Notes: generated from the letters alone by a model not told the origin. A DNA stretch of 45,316 nucleotides from Welwitschia mirabilis (GCA_051453625.1 JBOZIK010000001.1:271541030-271586345); one strand, 5' to 3'; positions 1-13,105 are shown, numbered from the stretch's first letter. Translations and numbers: made by a program.

Positions 1-3000
1 CATTTTATAAATAATGTAATAAGTAACTACTTGAAACATTTAATCCATATGCATGAGCATGTAAAAAATTATATTTATAGATATATACCTGAAAGGTGTT
101 AAGAATGCTAGAAGCAACCATAATCATTGGAGACTATGCTAAAGCCTACATTATTTCATAACTATACTATACATACTATAACTACATTAATCATACTAAA
201 AAAACTATAATTATATTATGCATACTAAAGCAACATAATTATTAGCCAATACATCCAACAACATCTAACATTCATCTAAATTAATTACTAACTGGGAGTA
301 AGAAAGAATTCTATTAGAGTCTATATAGTAATAATATTAAGTGTAATAAATATTTTTATAAATACTTCATGATGTTAAGTGCTCAAAACAGAACAAGAAT
401 GAGAGTAAATTATAAAGTATCTAGTAATTAAACATGTTTGTCCTTATAATGTATATCTAACACTATGCATATGAGGTAATATAATATAGAGTATTATAAT
501 ATTATGCTTATCATGCCATATACTATGATATGATACGATATAATATATAAGCAACATAATATAATATAATATAATATAATATAATATGTGTAACATTATG
601 CATAATAGATAACATAATGTAATATGATATAATATAACATAACGTAAAGCAATATTATACATAAAACTAAACCCACAACCTGCTCTATCATCTAAGGTTC
701 TCTTAAAAATTATATTAAATAAAAGCTAATAGGTGAATAACAAATTAAAATAATAAAAGTATTGATGTATCATTTTATAATTTATAAATTTATTATTATT
801 TTTTAATACAATAAATAATTTTTTAAAAAAATGGGTGCTTACTAATCTTAAATATCCAAAGGCAAATATGAGGTTATTCAACTACCTCTATGTTGACAAT
901 TCTGAAAGAATAGCTTAAGAACGCTTAATGACTTTCAAATAAGCAATAATTTCAATGCAAAGTGAAGGTAATTTGTATGTAGAAATAGTAGTGTACATAT
1001 GTACCAAAAATTATTGTACAATAGAAACACCCCCTTAAAGACACAAGTGGTTTCATAATCTTTATTTTTATTATTCACTTAGAATTAATGAAGTCATTGT
1101 AAGGTTTTCTAGGATTTATTGGTTATCTTATCAAAGGTTAGTTGCCAATATAATTATCCTATTACAATATCTTTTATTACTCATAATACATATTATAATG
1201 TTATATATTATGCATTATATTTAATAATTGTTTTTAGGCTTTTAATAAATATAATATAAACTTACTATTAACAAGACTTAAATAATAGAGTAAACATAAG
1301 TTAATTAATTGGATGATATGCATATCTCCTAATTAATGTTTTTATTTATGAACTACATCCATACAAAAATAAATTTTTCTAAATGGTATTGATGATGACA
1401 ATTCTTTATGAGATGTAATAATACCAGTCTTAATCCATGTAGACTTAAGGTTAAAAATATGTAAAATGTTATGTCATAATGACAATTAGGCTATCATAAC
1501 AAAGAAATATTATTCCTTTCTAGTGATTTAGTAAGTGAAGAAATTAAAGCAATAATTTTTTAAAGTAATAGGAGGAAATAATTCATAAGAGTATTTGATA
1601 AGAAAATGTAAGTAAAGTGTCATATTAAAGTTGGGTGCCCAATTTCATATGACAAACTAAGGGTCTATTCATCATTTCTTCTTTTAGTAATACTATTAAA
1701 TGTGTAGATCAATCAATTAGTTATACATCACTTTAGATGAGTTAACCAGCCTTCCCTCTTCTATGACCAGTTTTGATAGTTCTCAATGCTATCCCTTATA
1801 AGTAAGAATAATAAAATGAGTAAAAGAATTATTGTAATAGATGCTCATCATGTTTTATGCCTTTAATATTTGGAAAGAAATTGAAGAGTCCACTATTAGA
1901 GTTTAGTAGGATTAATTCGACTTATAAATATAATAAAAATATATTTGTAAATGTAAGCATTAGTAAAAGTAATGAGTTTATGTTCAATGTTGGAGGTATG
2001 CACAAGAATCTTCTCAGCCAATTATACATGGATTTTCAAATCAATCCCAATCAACGTAGAACCATTCTAGTTACAAAAACTATCTAATAAACTTTAATTA
2101 AGTACAAAAGGAAAATAAATGAAATAAACATATATTAATCTTAAAAAGCTATAACATTTAGCATTTCTTTTTATTTCACATTATTTGAAATTTTAATAAC
2201 GATTTTGAGTTGACATTCTGACATAACAATCAATTTGATTTATTATTTGTGTGTAGTTCAAAAATTATGCTAGAAAATTTTGGTACTATTTGCAAATATC
2301 TAAGGGTAAAGGATCAAAATTTGGTAAAGATGTAGTGGAGAAGAGGTTAATAAATTTGTTCCCAATAAGTATATCTCCTGTGAATTGTGTATTTATAGAT
2401 TTAATGACATAAATCTTACTAGTAATGATGCCAATGACTATGAATTTTCTTTGGATAATCCTACTAGCAACTTAATAGGCATCTATGAAAGACTCAAATA
2501 GTACCTTAGCAACTAGTATTCTTGTAAAACAAACCAGATATAATAGTAAGAATAAGATGGAGTTGTAAGGATTTTGATCATCAAATGTAGATGTTTCTCT
2601 TTTAGGTTGTGGATGAATTGAAATGACAAAATCTTTTCGGAGTTAATAAGTAACACCATGCTTTAGATACTAAAGAGATATTTGGATGTAAAAATATCAG
2701 AACCTTAATGTTGTACATGAATACTATATCATTTAGTAGCTTGAGAATTAGTGCTTGTGTCTAATCCTGCTCATCTTACTATGTCATTGCATATGAAAAT
2801 TCTTCACCCTTATCTCCTTTTTATTACAGTAAGCATTCTTTCCTAACATAATGGCTACATAAGCATTTAACAAATACTTAGAAAAATAATAAAAATTGGT
2901 AAGTAATGTACATTCTTCACCATAAAAAATGCAAGAATGCTTATGCTAATAGTGTAGCATTGTTAGTACCCATACATGAAAGAATTAACTACTAACACAA

Positions 3001-3018
3001 TGATCAATCATAATATGC
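1..3018. other. A+T-rich sequence, no gene recognised
   Basis: This stretch is strongly A+T-rich with stops in all frames. The longest plus-strand reading frame that is not low complexity runs 1857-2087 (76 codons). It matches no family I know, and no coding frame continues it on either side, so I do not call it a gene. The apparent minus-strand frame at 444-662 is only the translation of a TA-rich simple repeat. No LTR, RNA gene or promoter could be supported. Confidence 0.6.
556..588. repeat. ATAAT pentanucleotide microsatellite
   Basis: About six perfect ATAAT units in a row lie within a wider TA-rich field (about 480-660) of degenerate ATAAT/ATGAT units. The surrounding imperfect units suggest an old expansion that is decaying at its edges. 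Confidence 0.85.
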
Positions 3019-3050
3019 NNNNNNNNNNNNNNNNNNNNNNNNNNNNNNNN
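3019..3050. other. assembly gap (32 N)
   Basis: A run of 32 N. The flanks share no obvious overlap, and nothing coding is interrupted. Confidence 0.99.
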
Positions 3051-3719
3051 AATCAAAAACTCATTATGATTAATTAAAAAAGCTAATTACTGAAGAATAG
3101 CTTTTTCTAATTTGATTAAAAAAGGGATTTCAAAGTGTAGCATTGTAAATAAAATGAGAGATGCATTATCTTTTTTTCAAACTTTAATATAAAAATTTAA
3201 TGCATGGATTTATTTATTGGTATACACCCTAAAACACATAAATATAGTGGCATGTGTACTAACATATTGAGGTCCTACAAATAATGATTACACATAAACT
3301 ATGTGAATGAAGAATTCCCAAAAAATTGAAAATGATAAGCTAGACTCTATTCTTAGATATTTCAATGGAGGATAATGGGAATAATCAATCAAAGAATTCT
3401 AATCTTAAGTACAAAAATCTCTTTAAGTGTAAAATGAAAAGATATAGTATTTGAAGAAGAACTCTTTTTAATCCTTAAAATAACAACTAAGACAAAAGTA
3501 CATAGATGAGTACAATGATATCATATTTATAACTTACCTCTAAACTCTAAAAATAACATCATGGAAAATTGAGATATGCAAGAATATGTTAAAAATATAC
3601 AAATTTGCATGTATGCAAGTACTTTATGATCTTATGAAGAGGTACTAGAATGATTGTATTATTAAGAACTACTTTAGATTAAAGAACATAGAGAATAATG
3701 TATGTAGTTGATATGTCAC

Positions 3720-4190
3720 AATGTTCCTTATAGGGGACATTACAGCTTGATGGATTTGGCTAGGTGTAATAAGAAATAATTAGATTGAGTGAATAAAAGA
3801 TATAGAAGAATTTAGAAAGGCCTTTATTTGTAACTACTCCATCAATAATAGAATAATGCACTTCAAGGAAAGAATAATTTTGATGAATATTGAAAATAAT
3901 TCTAGAAACTAGCCAAATTCCAAACTCAGTGAAGAATAAAATAGGTTAGTAATGATTTTATTAACACATAGGAAGACTAAATATTATACATAGGTAGAAC
4001 AATCAAATATTATATAAAGGCAAAATCAAAAACTCCAATGATGGCCTAAATATCAATAATTATTACCTAATAATAAAGATCCTAAAACTCTAAGCTTAAG
4101 TTAGAGTGCTTTAGTCAAAATTTCTAACATTGATTTGCCACTATTGTAGAAATAAGGGTTGCATAATTAAGAAATACCTTAAGAATAAGG
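3720..4190 (+). pseudogene. chromovirus gag fragment with degenerate zinc knuckle
   Basis: Gag forms the retrotransposon particle. Around 3735-3900 the reading (with frameshifts) follows the retrotransposon gag core pattern: a short Trp-containing helix, then an EEFRKAF stretch and further on a KER. At 4136-4177 a knuckle follows the C-x2-C-x4-H-x4-C layout with CHYC and NKG intact, but the His position reads TGC (Cys) and the last Cys reads TAC (Tyr). A two-base slip at this point could also account for the lost His. The fragment cannot be translated through because of many stops. The 5' part of gag upstream of about 3700 is not recognisable. Confidence 0.7.
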
Positions 4191-4299
4191 AGAATACAAA
4201 TCTAACTAGTTGATTATAGCATAAAGGCAGTTGTATATTAAAGAAGATTGCTTATAAGAGTCTAGATAGGTGTTTTGTAAAATAAATTCTCTATAATTG

Positions 4300-4420
4300 A
4301 ACTTAAAGGATTTTTACAGAATTTTCACATTATATTCTCATTTGCTATGATGCTACTAATAATTTTATTTCTCCTAATATGATGACTTATTCCCAATAAA
4401 AAAATTATTAGGGAACCAAA
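4300..4420 (+). pseudogene. chromovirus protease remnant, active site lost
   Basis: The aspartic protease of this family carries Asp-Ser-Gly-Ala-Thr followed by an N-F-I-S stretch. At 4343-4376 the sequence reads C-Y-D-A-T-N-N-F-I-S-P, so Ala-Thr and the NFIS part are kept while the catalytic Asp-Ser-Gly positions are replaced. It sits about 160 bp after the gag knuckle, as expected. Little more of the protease can be followed, and downstream the reading jumps directly to the very end of reverse transcriptase. Confidence 0.6.
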
Positions 4421-4479
4421 TTTTAGAGTAGAATTATATGAGGAAAAATAACCACAAAATCAGATCATTATGTATATTT

Positions 4480-5025
4480 AAATTTTATAATTATTACTCT
4501 TATAAGATTTATAGGTATTTTTTCTAGAATTTCTTAAAAATCATAAGCCTAATGACTAACTTGACTAAGGATAAATTCTCATTTCATTTTGATAATAGGT
4601 ATAAAGAGACATTTTTATGAATTAAACTCCTAGTAATTACATCCCTAATTTTGAATATTTTAGAAATGAATAGAGTTCTTAATAGTTACAGCTACTTGTA
4701 AAGAACTAATAGGGGAATTTTTTATGTATAAAGTAAGAATGATTGTGTAAAAATCCTTTAATTTAAGTAATAATTAATACAAATATATACTTCATGATCT
4801 ATAATTTCTAGATATTGCTCTTGAATAAAAAGTATGAAGACATAGTTATGAAAACTAAATTTCAAATATAAAATGACCATAAAAATTTAGAATTTTTGCA
4901 AAAATATCATCTTATAAATATGAGAAAATGAAGTTGGGTATAATTACTAGTAAAATATGATTTCAACCTTAAATTCATGGCAGAAAAGAAAAGAAAAAGT
5001 TGTAAACACTATGACTCATATGTGA
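4480..5025 (+). pseudogene. chromovirus RT C-terminal end and RNase H
   Basis: From about 4505 the reading picks up the end of RT, a Tyr-Arg-Arg-Phe-Ile-like stretch, then MTNLTKDKF at about 4550-4580, the usual linker into RNase H. RNase H follows with recognisable HDL (about 4790), the region before the second active-site acid, and the closing R-x-W-x-x-L-L-x-x-Y-D-F segment near 4920-4965 ahead of the lost 'ADALSR' end. The finger and palm of RT with the YxDD motif are absent. Stops at Trp, Gln and Glu positions and several frameshifts show that it is dead. Confidence 0.75.
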
Positions 5026-5204
5026 TGGATGATGATTTGTACAACAAACCCCCACATGGTAAAAGAAATTAAAGGACAACTATTACAAGATGAGCTATTC
5101 AAAGAAATCTAGTATTAACTCAATAATAAATAAGAGGTCCTCCTTTTTATTTAATTTTAGATGGCGTTTTCATAAAATAAAATTGAGTTTGTATATCCAC
5201 TAAA

Positions 5205-6270
5205 TCTTGGAGTCCTTCATTACTTAGAGAAGCATATGAAGTTCCATATGCAGGTTATGTAGGTTTTATAAAAACATAAATCACTTTAAGAAAATAATAT
5301 TTTTGTTTATGAATAAAGTTACAAGTTGAAGAGTTTATTAAAGAATCCACAATATTCTAAGCCATTATATTAGAATTATTAAAAGCCAATTAGATTCTTA
5401 AACTCCTTGGGATACTATCTTATGAATGGAATGAAATTACTATGGTTTTTATTATAGGTTTATCAAAGACTATTAAACAAAATGATGCTATATTCATATG
5501 AGTGGATCAAGATCCATCAAGATCATATATTTCATTTTAACCAAAATAACTACCACTACAAAAGAGATTACAACTTATTTTATAAGGGAAGTGTTCCATT
5601 TATGTGGACTTGCTAAAATTATTATTTCTATTAGAGATCCAAAATTTGTATCAAATATTTGGTAATAATTCTTTGAATAATTGACTACTCAAGTACTTTT
5701 TAGTATAATTTTCATCCAAAAAAATAGAAAAATATAATGATTAAATTACATCTTGAAAAACATCTTGATGTATTATGTGATAAGAAAACTAGTGAGATGG
5801 AATGACTACATTAATTTGGTAGAATTATCTTATAACCAAGGTTACCAAGCCTCAATTAATTATTTCCCATTCAAATTAATGTATGAATGAACTATGAGAT
5901 ACTAATAAGGTGATTAGATTCAATACAAAGATATAAAGGAGAAAAATAAGAAATCCAAAGAATAAAATAAATAATAAAAATTGCAAAAAATTTAGAAGGT
6001 GCATAATATAGATACAAGAAGCACTTTAAACAAATTTATTTTCACTATATTTTCTAAGTTAGTAACCAAGTACTATTAAAAGTTAACCTTGAATGTATAG
6101 CCTTAAAGTTGGAAAAATATGGTGAATTAACACCTTAATTATGTTGATTATTCTATATTATTGAAAGAATGAGTGAAGTAGCACACAAACATTATCTTCT
6201 AGAAGCATGATCTTATTTTCATTTAGTATTTCATTTTAGTTTTCTTAAATCATGTTAATTAGGAAAATTT
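5205..6270 (+). pseudogene. chromovirus integrase including C-terminal domain
   Basis: Integrase inserts the element's cDNA into the chromosome. Around 5225-5270 the sequence shows the zinc-binding region before the core (LREAYE, then a G-F-I-K-T). VEEFIKES lies near 5325, EITMVFIIGLSKT near 5430-5475 (the first catalytic Asp position has become Val), FIREV near 5580, then a stretch near 5625-5665 corresponding to the second-Asp region. The 'P-F-x-x-x-Y' motif is near 5865. From 6060 a VLLKVN...KLEKYGEL stretch and then IIERMSEVAH match the beta-barrel C-terminal domain leading to the 'VFHVS' end near 6225. At least one catalytic Asp and many codons are mutated. Confidence 0.8.
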
Positions 6271-6324
6271 GATGATTATATTAATAATTAAAAGAAACTT
6301 TGTAAACTATAATCTTACTTTACA

Positions 6325-6480
6325 ACTAAACTAGTTGTTATTAAGAAGGATAGAGAAAAGATATTAAGAGTAAAAATAATGAAAGAAGCCTTAAATAAAT
6401 GGTTTCATTATGATCAATATAATCAGAAGAATGAGTAATATATGAAATATAATTATCTAAGCTTATTTACAAAAGAAAAT
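6325..6480 (+). pseudogene. chromodomain remnant
   Basis: Directly after the integrase tail, one frame runs 37 codons from 6325 and then one stop before continuing to 6480. It shows the chromovirus chromodomain signature: a V-I-x-x-D-R-E-x-x-L-R-x-K start, a W-F-H in the middle where the family has a conserved Trp and His, and a Y-x-x-L-F end after the region that normally reads ATWE. This domain binds modified histones and steers insertion into heterochromatin. It is among the best-preserved pieces of this element, with one in-frame stop (6436-6438). Confidence 0.7.
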
Positions 6481-6607
6481 TAATGAGATATTAATTCATG
6501 TAGAAGAACATAATCAGGACAAAGAATTTGAAGCTAAAAAAGCTCTGTAACAAGATGATTCCTTAAAATATTAGTAGTTCAAGGATGAACAACAAGCTTA
6601 AGGTTTT

Positions 6608-6625
6608 GGGAAGTGGAGGAGGGGA
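6608..6625 (+). promoter_or_regulatory. probable polypurine tract of the chromovirus
   Basis: A purine run with a single T (GGGAAGTGGAGGAGGGGA) lies about 130 bp after the end of the chromodomain, where plus-strand priming occurs just before the 3' LTR. A following LTR could not be confirmed because no matching 5' copy was found. Confidence 0.5.
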
Positions 6626-6639
6626 GTTATTAAGGATCA

Positions 6640-9600
6640 CAAAACCTTTTTATAGGAATTTTCATCTATTAATCATTTTTATTATCTATTAAATAGTTTT
6701 TAAGAATTATAGTAACCATTCAAGGGATTGAACCCTCATAGAATAATTGTTTCTAAAAGGTTACAGCATTACATTATGGTTAAATGAGGTATTTGGAAAA
6801 GTGAAGGGCATGCACATGATTTACATAGTATCAAACTATGTTCTTAATAAGATAGCTTCACTCCTAGTGATTCTATAAACTAGATCTTGAAGACAGTATA
6901 ATCTAGCTAGATCATTATACTAAAGACCTTGCATTTCTCTTTGATGGAACCTCAAGTATTTTTTAGAGCATGATGGAATAAAGATTAGTGCTAAATTTCT
7001 TTAATCTACATTATATTTCATAGTTTTTTTTAAAAATATTATTATTATTATTTCACATTCCTTAACCCTTACAAATGATATTTATGTTGACTACTAAGTT
7101 TTTTGACTTTAGTTTTTAGAAATAAAATCTAAAATATTACAAGCATTCTCTATGGATTTAAGAAGTTTTATTATTTCATTGGATATTCAAATACCCATCC
7201 TACAGTTTTTATCTTATCTTTCTACTTTAGTTACTACTCTAACATTTATGGCATCCCCTTCCTTCTTCTTCTTTATTATTTCTACCTATAATGTGAATAA
7301 GATAATTCTTGTCCTACTATTTAAGATTTTTCTAAAAGCCTAAGGCCTTATTTCTCAGATCACACATGCCACAATATTAGAGGTTATGATCCCTATTTAT
7401 GAAATTTAATGGCCATGTGAAGATGATATGTATAAGTATTAAGACTGATAAGCATGTAATTTTTGATAAAGAATTCTAGGCCATAAAGTTAGGAATTTTT
7501 TCTTTATTTTATATGATGGATGATTTTGGGATTTAATTTGCTAAAATTTTAAGTATATTATTAACTAGCTAAAGGCTACTTAAGATATTACTTACTATAA
7601 GATGCAATAATTAGATGTAACTAAAGCTAGGACTTGGATATTTAAGATAACAATCTTTTTATTTTTCTATAATAGAAAACTAAGAAGTTATATTTTAAAC
7701 TAAAATGTATTTTTAATTTTTGTACATGTAAAAGTAGAGATAAAAATATTGTTTTATTGGAGATAAGTCTAGTAGAGTAATCGTAAAAGGATAAGGATGT
7801 GCACATTGCACATTTAAGTTATTTCTCAATATAGTATTATAGATATTCCTAGTAACTATGGAAGATCTTTAAACTTTCTTCCATAAGCATCATATAATAA
7901 ATATGCATTTTAATATGTTTGTTTAATGTATTATTTCATTATTAAATAATTAGTATAGTATATTATTTGCTAATGATACCAAATGATATATTCTTCCTAA
8001 GCCACTGAAGCCATTGTCAAGTTGTTCTTTACTCATAAGCTCTAAAGTGTAATGAGGATTCTAATCATGACTAATGCATTCATCCTATTATAAATCTCAT
8101 GTATGTTATACATGATGCCTTTTTTTAGAATTATTTTCATTGTGTAATGTATCTCTTTTGTTATTAATGAATTTTTTCTTCTTTTCTATATAGAAAATGC
8201 TTTAAAGAAAATTTACATAATGGACAATTTTACTTTGATATCAATATCTGAAAAATATTTTGATAGTTAGATTAAATAAATTGAATAAAAGAATGATGTA
8301 GAATTAAAACTAAAAACATGAGGATGTGCATACAACAAAATATTAATAGTGAATACATTACTTAATAAATAGAAAACCAATGATTTATCTTTATTAATGA
8401 ATATTCTCTCTCTGGTTCTAATCTTTGCTAAAGTAGAAGATCTTGTTAAATGAACTAGCCAGGTACTAATACCTTTAAGGTTTAGTATATAGTACCTCTT
8501 ATAACCCATGTTGGATCATCAAGAATATAATCAATCCTATGGAAATCCCATGTATATTCTACATCCCAATCAAAAAATCTATTTTAGTTTTAACCATCAT
8601 TTTACAAGGTTTTACCTCTTGAATAACCATCAGAACTCTTAATTAATTAATAATGCTTTTCTATTACTTTTATTTTAATGTATTTAACTCATTACAAAGC
8701 ATGTGACATTTTTCGCAAATTAACAATTACATCATTCATTGCATGATATTTCAACATTTAAAAGAAAACATGGTTATCTTATTAACATTTTGGATTTATA
8801 TGATGTGACAACAAATCATGCATAATTAATAAAATATTTAAGTTTAATTTCATATTTACTATTGTACACTTCACTTTTGTCCACTATTTAAAGAAGTTTG
8901 CCATGAACCATCTCATTATTTGAAGAAATCCACAATATTGTTTTTTAGCTAAATAAGGATTTTAAAATCCATCAAAGCCATTTTCATTAAAATATTTACT
9001 TTAAATATTTAAATAACATTACATTATTTAACCCCAAGTAAAGAATACAATTCATCAACAATAAAGAATATTCCACTATTGGAAGTTACTTATTAGAATT
9101 TTTTATAAATTTCTTAAAACGATTTTACAATTGAAGAAGGCCATCAAAGGTATTAAAAACTTAGTTTTTTATATATCTTTTAATATTAAGAAAGGTTTTT
9201 TAATTTATGAAGACAATTTTATAAATAATCCTATTAATAGCAATGCTTCATATGGTTTTCCCAAGGTTGAATGACTTCTATATGATTTTATACATATTAG
9301 ATGCCTTAATAGGTTATAAATTTAAAAAAGAGGTATCTTTACCTTTTGTAAATGGTTTTTCAATATGAAATGTTATATATAGTAAACGAAATTATTTTTA
9401 GTAATAAATAAGACTCAAAAAATAATGACAGTATTCCATTAAAGAAGACACTTATTATAAAATAATATCAAGAAAGTTGATAAATGTTATAGCCCTTGAG
9501 ATTCCATTATAATATTATAAAATATTGTATATGAATAAATAGAAGTGAATTATTCATTCTAATTTCTATTCCTATCCTATAAATGCATTTTAGATGAGAA

Positions 9601-12060
9601 AAAAGTAATCTAATGCATTAGATTATAAGACAACATCATTAAAATATTACCAATAGAAAAGCTTAATCTATTAATAGCATCTTACTATTAACAAATAGGC
9701 TTACAAGTTTTGGATGTATCATATGATGAAATTCTATAGTTAATGTGTAATTTTATATTTAGTAATAGTTATTCACTATGGACTCCAACATCTCAAAGAT
9801 AAATAAGATCTTAAAAATGAAATTTAAGGATTAAAATAGAAATTATTATCTATACATATAACATTACTATTAACACTTATAGCCAAAATTATTATTTAAA
9901 AAATCTATGAAAACTTACTTGAAAATTATGTGGAGAATGTTATTTTTTTATTAGTATTCAATTATTAATCAATGCATCCTCATATAATGTGGAACTTTAT
10001 AAAAATGTTTAAAGGGTTAAAAAGGGATGGTTAATATTATAGAAAATTCTTTACTATTGGTTCTTTTCACTATGGATTCTTGGAATAATTTATAAAATTT
10101 TATTAAGTCTCAAATTAGAAACTTTATACTATTAGCAAAATTTAACTATTTTCCATATTTTTCTAAAATATAAAGAGTAATTTATAATGAATTTTTAAAG
10201 GTTGATCATAACATTTGAATCTGTAAAAGTATCTTACTATTTGAAATTTTAACATGATATATGAATCTTTTGAAGGGAAGGCATAATTAATGTTAAATAT
10301 AAATAATATTGTTGTATTTACCTCTTTTTATTTAGGTATTATAATGGAGTAATCAAGTGTTTAGACAAAGAATTAAGCTTTATCATTTTTTCTAGTAGTC
10401 TTCCACGATGGAGGAGAGTACTTGAGTATGATCTGGAACCTAATATAGCATCACATATTCAATCACATCCAATTTCTCTAGGGTTATTTATCACTAATAA
10501 AACTTTAATGTATTGCTTAAATAGTAACATAGCTAATGTAAGTAAGTTGTGTAGGTCCATTATGAAATTTAAAGTATTATTAGACTTACATATTAAAACT
10601 TAGGAAGTGCAATAGAATAATAACAATAAAAGTACATTTAGTTATTTTCTTATGAAAATAAGGCAAAACTTTTTATTTTTAATTTTTTGAAATCCTTCTA
10701 ATCTTGTAGTTTATTAAAATTATATTATCTTAACTTTAATTAATAAGGTATTAATTATATTAGAAAACATAAAATATTACTTTTTATTAATAGCAAGTGT
10801 TGTAAGGCCAAATTGTATGTATTTGATTAGGTATTTCAAGTACTTTCATAGGACACTTAGAAACGTTTAGATGGAGCTTTGATAATAATGGAGATTCAAT
10901 GTCATAATCACATAAATCTATAATATTTAACATATTTGAAGGCATTTTAGACAAATTCAGATACTTAACATTATAAGAAGCAATCTAATAATCAAAAGGG
11001 CTAATTTAACTTAATAGAAGAACTTACAAGGCCATCATTCCCTTCACATCTAAATGACATTACTAAACGATATGTTGAAAAATTTAATAAGGATGATAAC
11101 TGAATTGAGCTGGAAGTTGATGTGGATCCTTTCTAATGTGGTATCATTTCCTCCATTTTTGGACAATAGCTAGGATAATATTACATCTAAAGTTGTAACC
11201 AATACACTAAACTTTATCTAACTATGTAAAAGTGTCACATGTCCTACATTGATGCCACTAGGGTTTCATCTAGTCATTAGGTTTTCTATTTTTGTGATGT
11301 TCCTTGTAATAAATATATCTTACCCTTACTTTGAGACTACCTTTTGTGGAACTTCAAAATCTCATAACAGGAGATTAAAGGAAAGGAGGTCCATCTGTTT
11401 TTATTTAAAGAAGTCTTCTTTAATATTACATTATGTCACATTCATTGAGGTGTTGCTATTTTTGTAAAAAGATGTTGATTCAATATTAATTAAAAAATTG
11501 TTTTAGTTTTATTATATGCATCTACCTTATGATTTATAGTGGTTATGATTCCATGATAGCTTCATAGTTAATATAGATCATAAAGGATAACCTTTGTTAA
11601 GGTTGATATTGTTAGTTTAGTGTTTGCATTTCATTTCTTATTATATTTCCTTAACTACAGTAGCTACATCTCATTATATTCTATTCAATATGACTTATCA
11701 CCTATGTTGCTTAGGATTTAATAATAGTTCTCCTTAATTGACCTAGGTTATAATGGTCAATCTGGCTAACAAAGATCGATAATTGATCTACTACTTAGAG
11801 TATTTTCATTTGCATCTCATCTATAAGAATTAAATTTGTATTTCTATTGTACATTATTTCTACATTATTTTTGTTTCTTAAACCTGAATGAAAAAATACA
11901 AAAATACTTTACTTAAATCACTTCTCTATCTTCTCATCTAATGCCTTCAATAGATTATGACGTTCAAGTAAACTCTTATCTATACTAGTGTGTGTTTTAT
12001 ATAAGTATTTATGATTTATAATATTTTCTTAAAGACTTAATTATTACATAAATACGTACA
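6640..12060. other. A+T-rich sequence, no gene recognised
   Basis: About 5.4 kb without a recognisable coding or RNA feature. Short open frames (7152-7343 plus, 8267-8509 minus, 11249-11467 plus) are isolated, of low complexity or unsupported by neighbouring fragments. The last part, ending just before 12069, should be the 5' LTR of the cryptic element that follows, judging by the primer-binding site. A TATATAA-like site near 11998 lies about 70 bp before it, but no second LTR copy was found to fix the limits. Confidence 0.5.
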
Positions 12061-12068
12061 CAATGTTT

Positions 12069-12086
12069 TGATGCCATTACTAGGAA
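12069..12086 (+). promoter_or_regulatory. decayed primer-binding site, GGCGCC type
   Basis: Eighteen bases match the primer-binding site common in plant Athila/Tat-type elements (TGGCGCCGTTGCCGGGGA, usually assigned to tRNA-Asp) at 12 positions. All six differences are G-to-A or C-to-T, exactly what methylation decay produces. This places the end of a 5' LTR just before 12069. The three bases upstream are TTT, as often seen in this class. Confidence 0.6.
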
Positions 12087-12749
12087 AGGCCATAAGGAGC
12101 CAAAGGATTATCATTACAATAGATAAGTACCTTGAATTTTAATTTAGGTTATTTGTCTATGGTAGGGATGTATTTTTATTTGAGATTCTATAGCTTTTCT
12201 TTTTACATTTTCTAGTTATCATAACATAAATAATGCCCTCTCATCTAAATGACTAAGTGGATGATGATCCAAAAAGTAGGATTTGCATTTTTCTACAAAC
12301 TAAGGTTTTCTATTTTTAATGTGATAAAGTCAATATCATCTCCTCTATTTTTTAAACTACTTAGGTGGATGACTATTGGTTTTATTTTCTATTTCTATTT
12401 TTATACAAATCTATTTTTCTCTATTTCTATTTGTTTTTTTTTTTTGAAATAATAGTCAAGATGATAGTTATATAGGCATTTTTTTGAACATACAAGAACA
12501 TGGTAAATTCTAATGAAAAGCTAATATATCAGACAGAATGAAGCTTGATTCAAAAAAAAAGTAGAGAAAGGTTATTTAACTAAAAATAACATCCAGGTAT
12601 ATACACCCAAGGCATGTAAAATCCAAGAATTGAAGATTTTGTTTTTTTCCTTTTTTTTTCTTGTGTTATTTCAAAACTAAATTTTTCAAAAGAATATTGT
12701 AAAAAAATAGAATAAAATCTTCTCATCTATTAATATTGATAAAAGATCA

Positions 12750-12906
12750 CTTCTAGACATACTTGCTAAAAAAGGATGAAATGTGAGAAGTCCTGAGGAA
12801 AATGATAAAAGAATACTTCAAGAAATACTTGCTAAAAGAAGAAGAAATCTAAGAATTTGTGAGGATAATGATAAAATAATTTTAAGAAATACTTGTAGAA
12901 AGAAGG
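12750..12906 (+). repeat. 66-bp (22-codon) in-frame tandem repeat
   Basis: Unit 1 starts at 12750, unit 2 at 12816 and a partial unit 3 at 12882. Shared features are the start CTTCWAGAMATACTTGCTAA and the end GAKRATAATGATAAAA-like. The period is a multiple of three. Read in one frame, each unit gives L-x-x-I-L-A-K-(K/R)...N-x-R...E-(E/D)-N-D-K, so the repeat probably arose in a translated sequence. Unit 1 carries one TGA, probably from CGA. Confidence 0.8.
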
Positions 12907-13105
12907 TGGACAATACCAAATGATGTTAAGGTTAGAAATTAGAGTTGTATTTCTTTTTAACAATCTTATTTTCCTTTCCTCCACCCCTCCTTCTTTTTAG
13001 ACTTCATGTAAAAATGACAATGAAAATTTTCAACATTTTAGGTATTACACCTTATTTAGAAAATCATTACATAATTGCTTTAGCAAATTTCATCCATCAT
13101 CCATA

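Larger units (their letters stand above)
3660..6626 (+). mobile_element. decayed Ty3/gypsy chromovirus, internally deleted
   Basis: Pieces appear in the order expected for a chromovirus: gag with a CCHC-like knuckle, protease remnant, RT C-terminal end, RNase H, integrase, integrase C-terminal domain, chromodomain, then a purine-rich tract. All are plus strand and broken by stops and frameshifts. About 300 bases separate the protease remnant from the last RT residues, where an intact element has over a kilobase, so the RT core was lost by deletion. I could not find its LTRs or primer-binding site, so the outer limits are only those of the recognisable coding parts. The Tekay/Del branch is the likeliest lineage from the style of the chromodomain and integrase tail; that assignment is inference. 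Confidence 0.85.

Noticed and set aside
444-662. 72-codon minus-strand frame
   Set aside because: It is a translation of a TA-rich simple repeat with no protein-like composition.
1857-2087. 76-codon plus-strand frame
   Set aside because: It matches no known family and has no neighbouring coding fragments in frame; expected by chance in this length of sequence.
8267-8509. 80-codon minus-strand frame
   Set aside because: Isolated, without recognisable motifs or supporting fragments nearby.
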